Shown here: one piece after another, positions 6,179 to 6,849 of the stretch
Position numbering within the stretch: the stretch's first letter is position 1
Layout of the letters: every line of letters starts with the position of its first letter
Origin: Porticoccus sp.
Lineage (GTDB): Bacteria; Pseudomonadota; Gammaproteobacteria; Pseudomonadales; Porticoccaceae
Direction of reading: 5' to 3'
DNA length: 6,849 nt
Assembly: GCA_023263825.1 (NCBI GenBank)
Contig: JALQUJ010000159.1
Coordinates: 1-6,849, forward strand
Notes under the pieces: generated by a model
Database searches by the model: none
Told to the model about the DNA's origin: nothing
Seen by the model: the letters and a program-made list of their open reading frames with translations, nothing else
Translations under genes and position numbers: made by a program

Positions 6179-6254
6179 ACACCTACAGTACGATTCTTTT
6201 AAGGGCAGGTATTATCCGGTTTCAGCCTATCGAGGGCAACAGTACTTTAGGTGT
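6179..6254. repeat. Inverted repeat with 13-bp arms around the gap promoter
   Basis: The left arm ACACCTACAGTAC (6179-6191) is the reverse complement of the right arm GTACTTTAGGTGT (6242-6254) at 12 of 13 positions, with a 50-bp spacer. The spacer contains both hexamers of the gap promoter candidate. Relative to the predicted start site the arms lie at about -38 to -50 and +14 to +26. Two sites for one regulator, cooperating by looping, is one reading; a small decayed mobile element is another, but no target-site duplication is seen. Confidence 0.6.
6211..6239 (-). promoter_or_regulatory. Sigma-70-like promoter for gap
   Basis: On the minus strand TTGCCC (6239-6234) and GATAAT (6216-6211) are separated by exactly 17 bp; they match the -35 and -10 consensus at 4 and 5 of 6 positions. 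Transcription would start near 6204, giving a leader of about 137 nt before the gap ATG that includes the repeat array. It is the best promoter I found in this region. Confidence 0.55.
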
Positions 6255-6384
6255 GAACATGCTTTGGTGCGCATAAAGCTGGTGAATATTGTTAATTTTG
6301 GAACACTATTTAGAACACTGTGAAGGAATGGATCTATCAAGGGCTAACAAAATAGTATCAACACACCAGAAGAAAGCTTAAATT

Positions 6385-6849
6385 TTAAATGGGAAAAAAT
6401 GCCATGGTCGCAACATTTTGTGCCACGGTTTTTATAAAGCGCTGGTTTTTATCTGCAATGATTTTTGCGAGTATGTCCTGTAAAGCAATCATTTTTCCAA
6501 ATAACCGCTCATAGCTCAGGTTATGCACCTTGCCATTCATGCTGTTTGTCAGAAGAAACGGTGCACCCCGCTCATCCCTATAAGTCGACACTCGCCACAG
6601 GGCAATTTCTAAATTGCGGGCACTGTAATAAAGCTGCTGACCATCCAGTTCACTATAAATAAAAAATTCAGATTGATCGTTATAAGACTGCCTAATCATT
6701 GTCGTCAAACCAACCATGAGGGCAAACACTCTATCGCCATCAAAATCATCGGAGAGCGCCCTTTCAATGGCATCGACTCCACTTACAGAGAGCTCAGGGA
6801 AAGATCGTCTTTCCCTAAAACTAAACAATTGATCAACACGTGTATCTAC
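6385..6849 (-). CDS. Conserved-looking protein of unknown function (5' end beyond window)
   Basis: I do not recognise this gene. The frame is open to the right edge, giving 154 visible residues; a TTG at 6828 exists in it, but seven more codons continue upstream without a stop, so the true start probably lies outside. What is visible is a mixed soluble sequence with charged helical stretches (SGVDAIERALSDDFDGD and ERLFGKMIALQDILAKII), a middle part rich in Tyr and Ser (FFIYSELDGQQLYYSARN), and a hydrophobic C-terminus, VATMAFFPI. No membrane anchor or catalytic motif is seen in this part. A signal peptide or lipoprotein signal in the missing N-terminus is possible but cannot be checked here. 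It ends 317 bp before gap, on the same strand. Length and sensible composition argue that it is real. Confidence 0.7.
   Translation of the reverse strand, partial: VDTRVDQLFSFRERRSFPELSVSGVDAIERALSDDFDGDRVFALMVGLTTMIRQSYNDQSEFFIYSELDGQQLYYSARNLEIALWRVSTYRDERGAPFLLTNSMNGKVHNLSYERLFGKMIALQDILAKIIADKNQRFIKTVAQNVATMAFFPI

Larger units (their letters stand above)
6068..6384. other. Intergenic region upstream of gap
   Basis: 317 bases with no credible coding frame. It holds the gap promoter candidate, an inverted repeat around it, and an array of degenerate repeats next to the gap start. Towards the upstream gene there is a direct GAACACT pair (6301-6307 and 6313-6319, 12 bp apart) of unknown meaning. 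I found no convincing terminator after the upstream gene, so some transcription into gap is possible. Confidence 0.8.

Noticed and set aside
6179..6254. Miniature inverted-repeat transposable element
   Set aside because: The 76-bp size and the terminal arms are suggestive, but no target-site duplication is visible and no second copy is in the window; kept only as an inverted repeat.

Overview
The window carries a minus-strand block from what looks like a marine-type gammaproteobacterium with moderate GC, perhaps Cellvibrionales, Pseudomonadales or relatives. That placement rests on protein similarity recalled from known families, not on a search. All convincing genes read right to left.

Layout from the right edge: (1) 6849-6385, the 3' part of an unrecognised gene that runs off the window. 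(2) 6384-6068, a non-coding leader with a good sigma-70-like promoter, a 13-bp inverted repeat around that promoter, and five degenerate repeats ending just before the next start codon. (3) 6067-4592, a long-form glyceraldehyde-3-phosphate dehydrogenase with an N-terminal extension of about 140 residues. (4) 4591-4205, a non-coding region with a 16-bp triplication over the gap stop codon, a probable gap terminator, an FNR/ANR-like box and a possible nqr promoter. (5) 4204-1, nqrA-nqrB-nqrC-nqrD-nqrE, with nqrE cut by the left edge.

NqrABCDE with NqrF (expected beyond position 1) form the Na+-translocating NADH:ubiquinone oxidoreductase, a respiratory sodium pump of the inner membrane. The covalent-FMN threonines of NqrB and NqrC and three of the four cysteines of the NqrD/NqrE iron-sulfur site are visible; the fourth lies outside the window. 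The genes overlap or abut. The ribosome binding sites of nqrB, nqrC, nqrD and nqrE lie inside the end of the gene before, which implies translational coupling. These sites, with family alignment, move the starts of nqrA-D inward from the longest possible frames.

The metabolic genes are ordinary. The less expected content is in the two intergenic regions: the gap leader repeats, the promoter-flanking inverted repeat, the triplication at the gap stop codon, the FNR-like box and a plus-strand terminator-like hairpin with no gene behind it. I see no evidence for a new multi-gene system, phage, IS element or CRISPR array.
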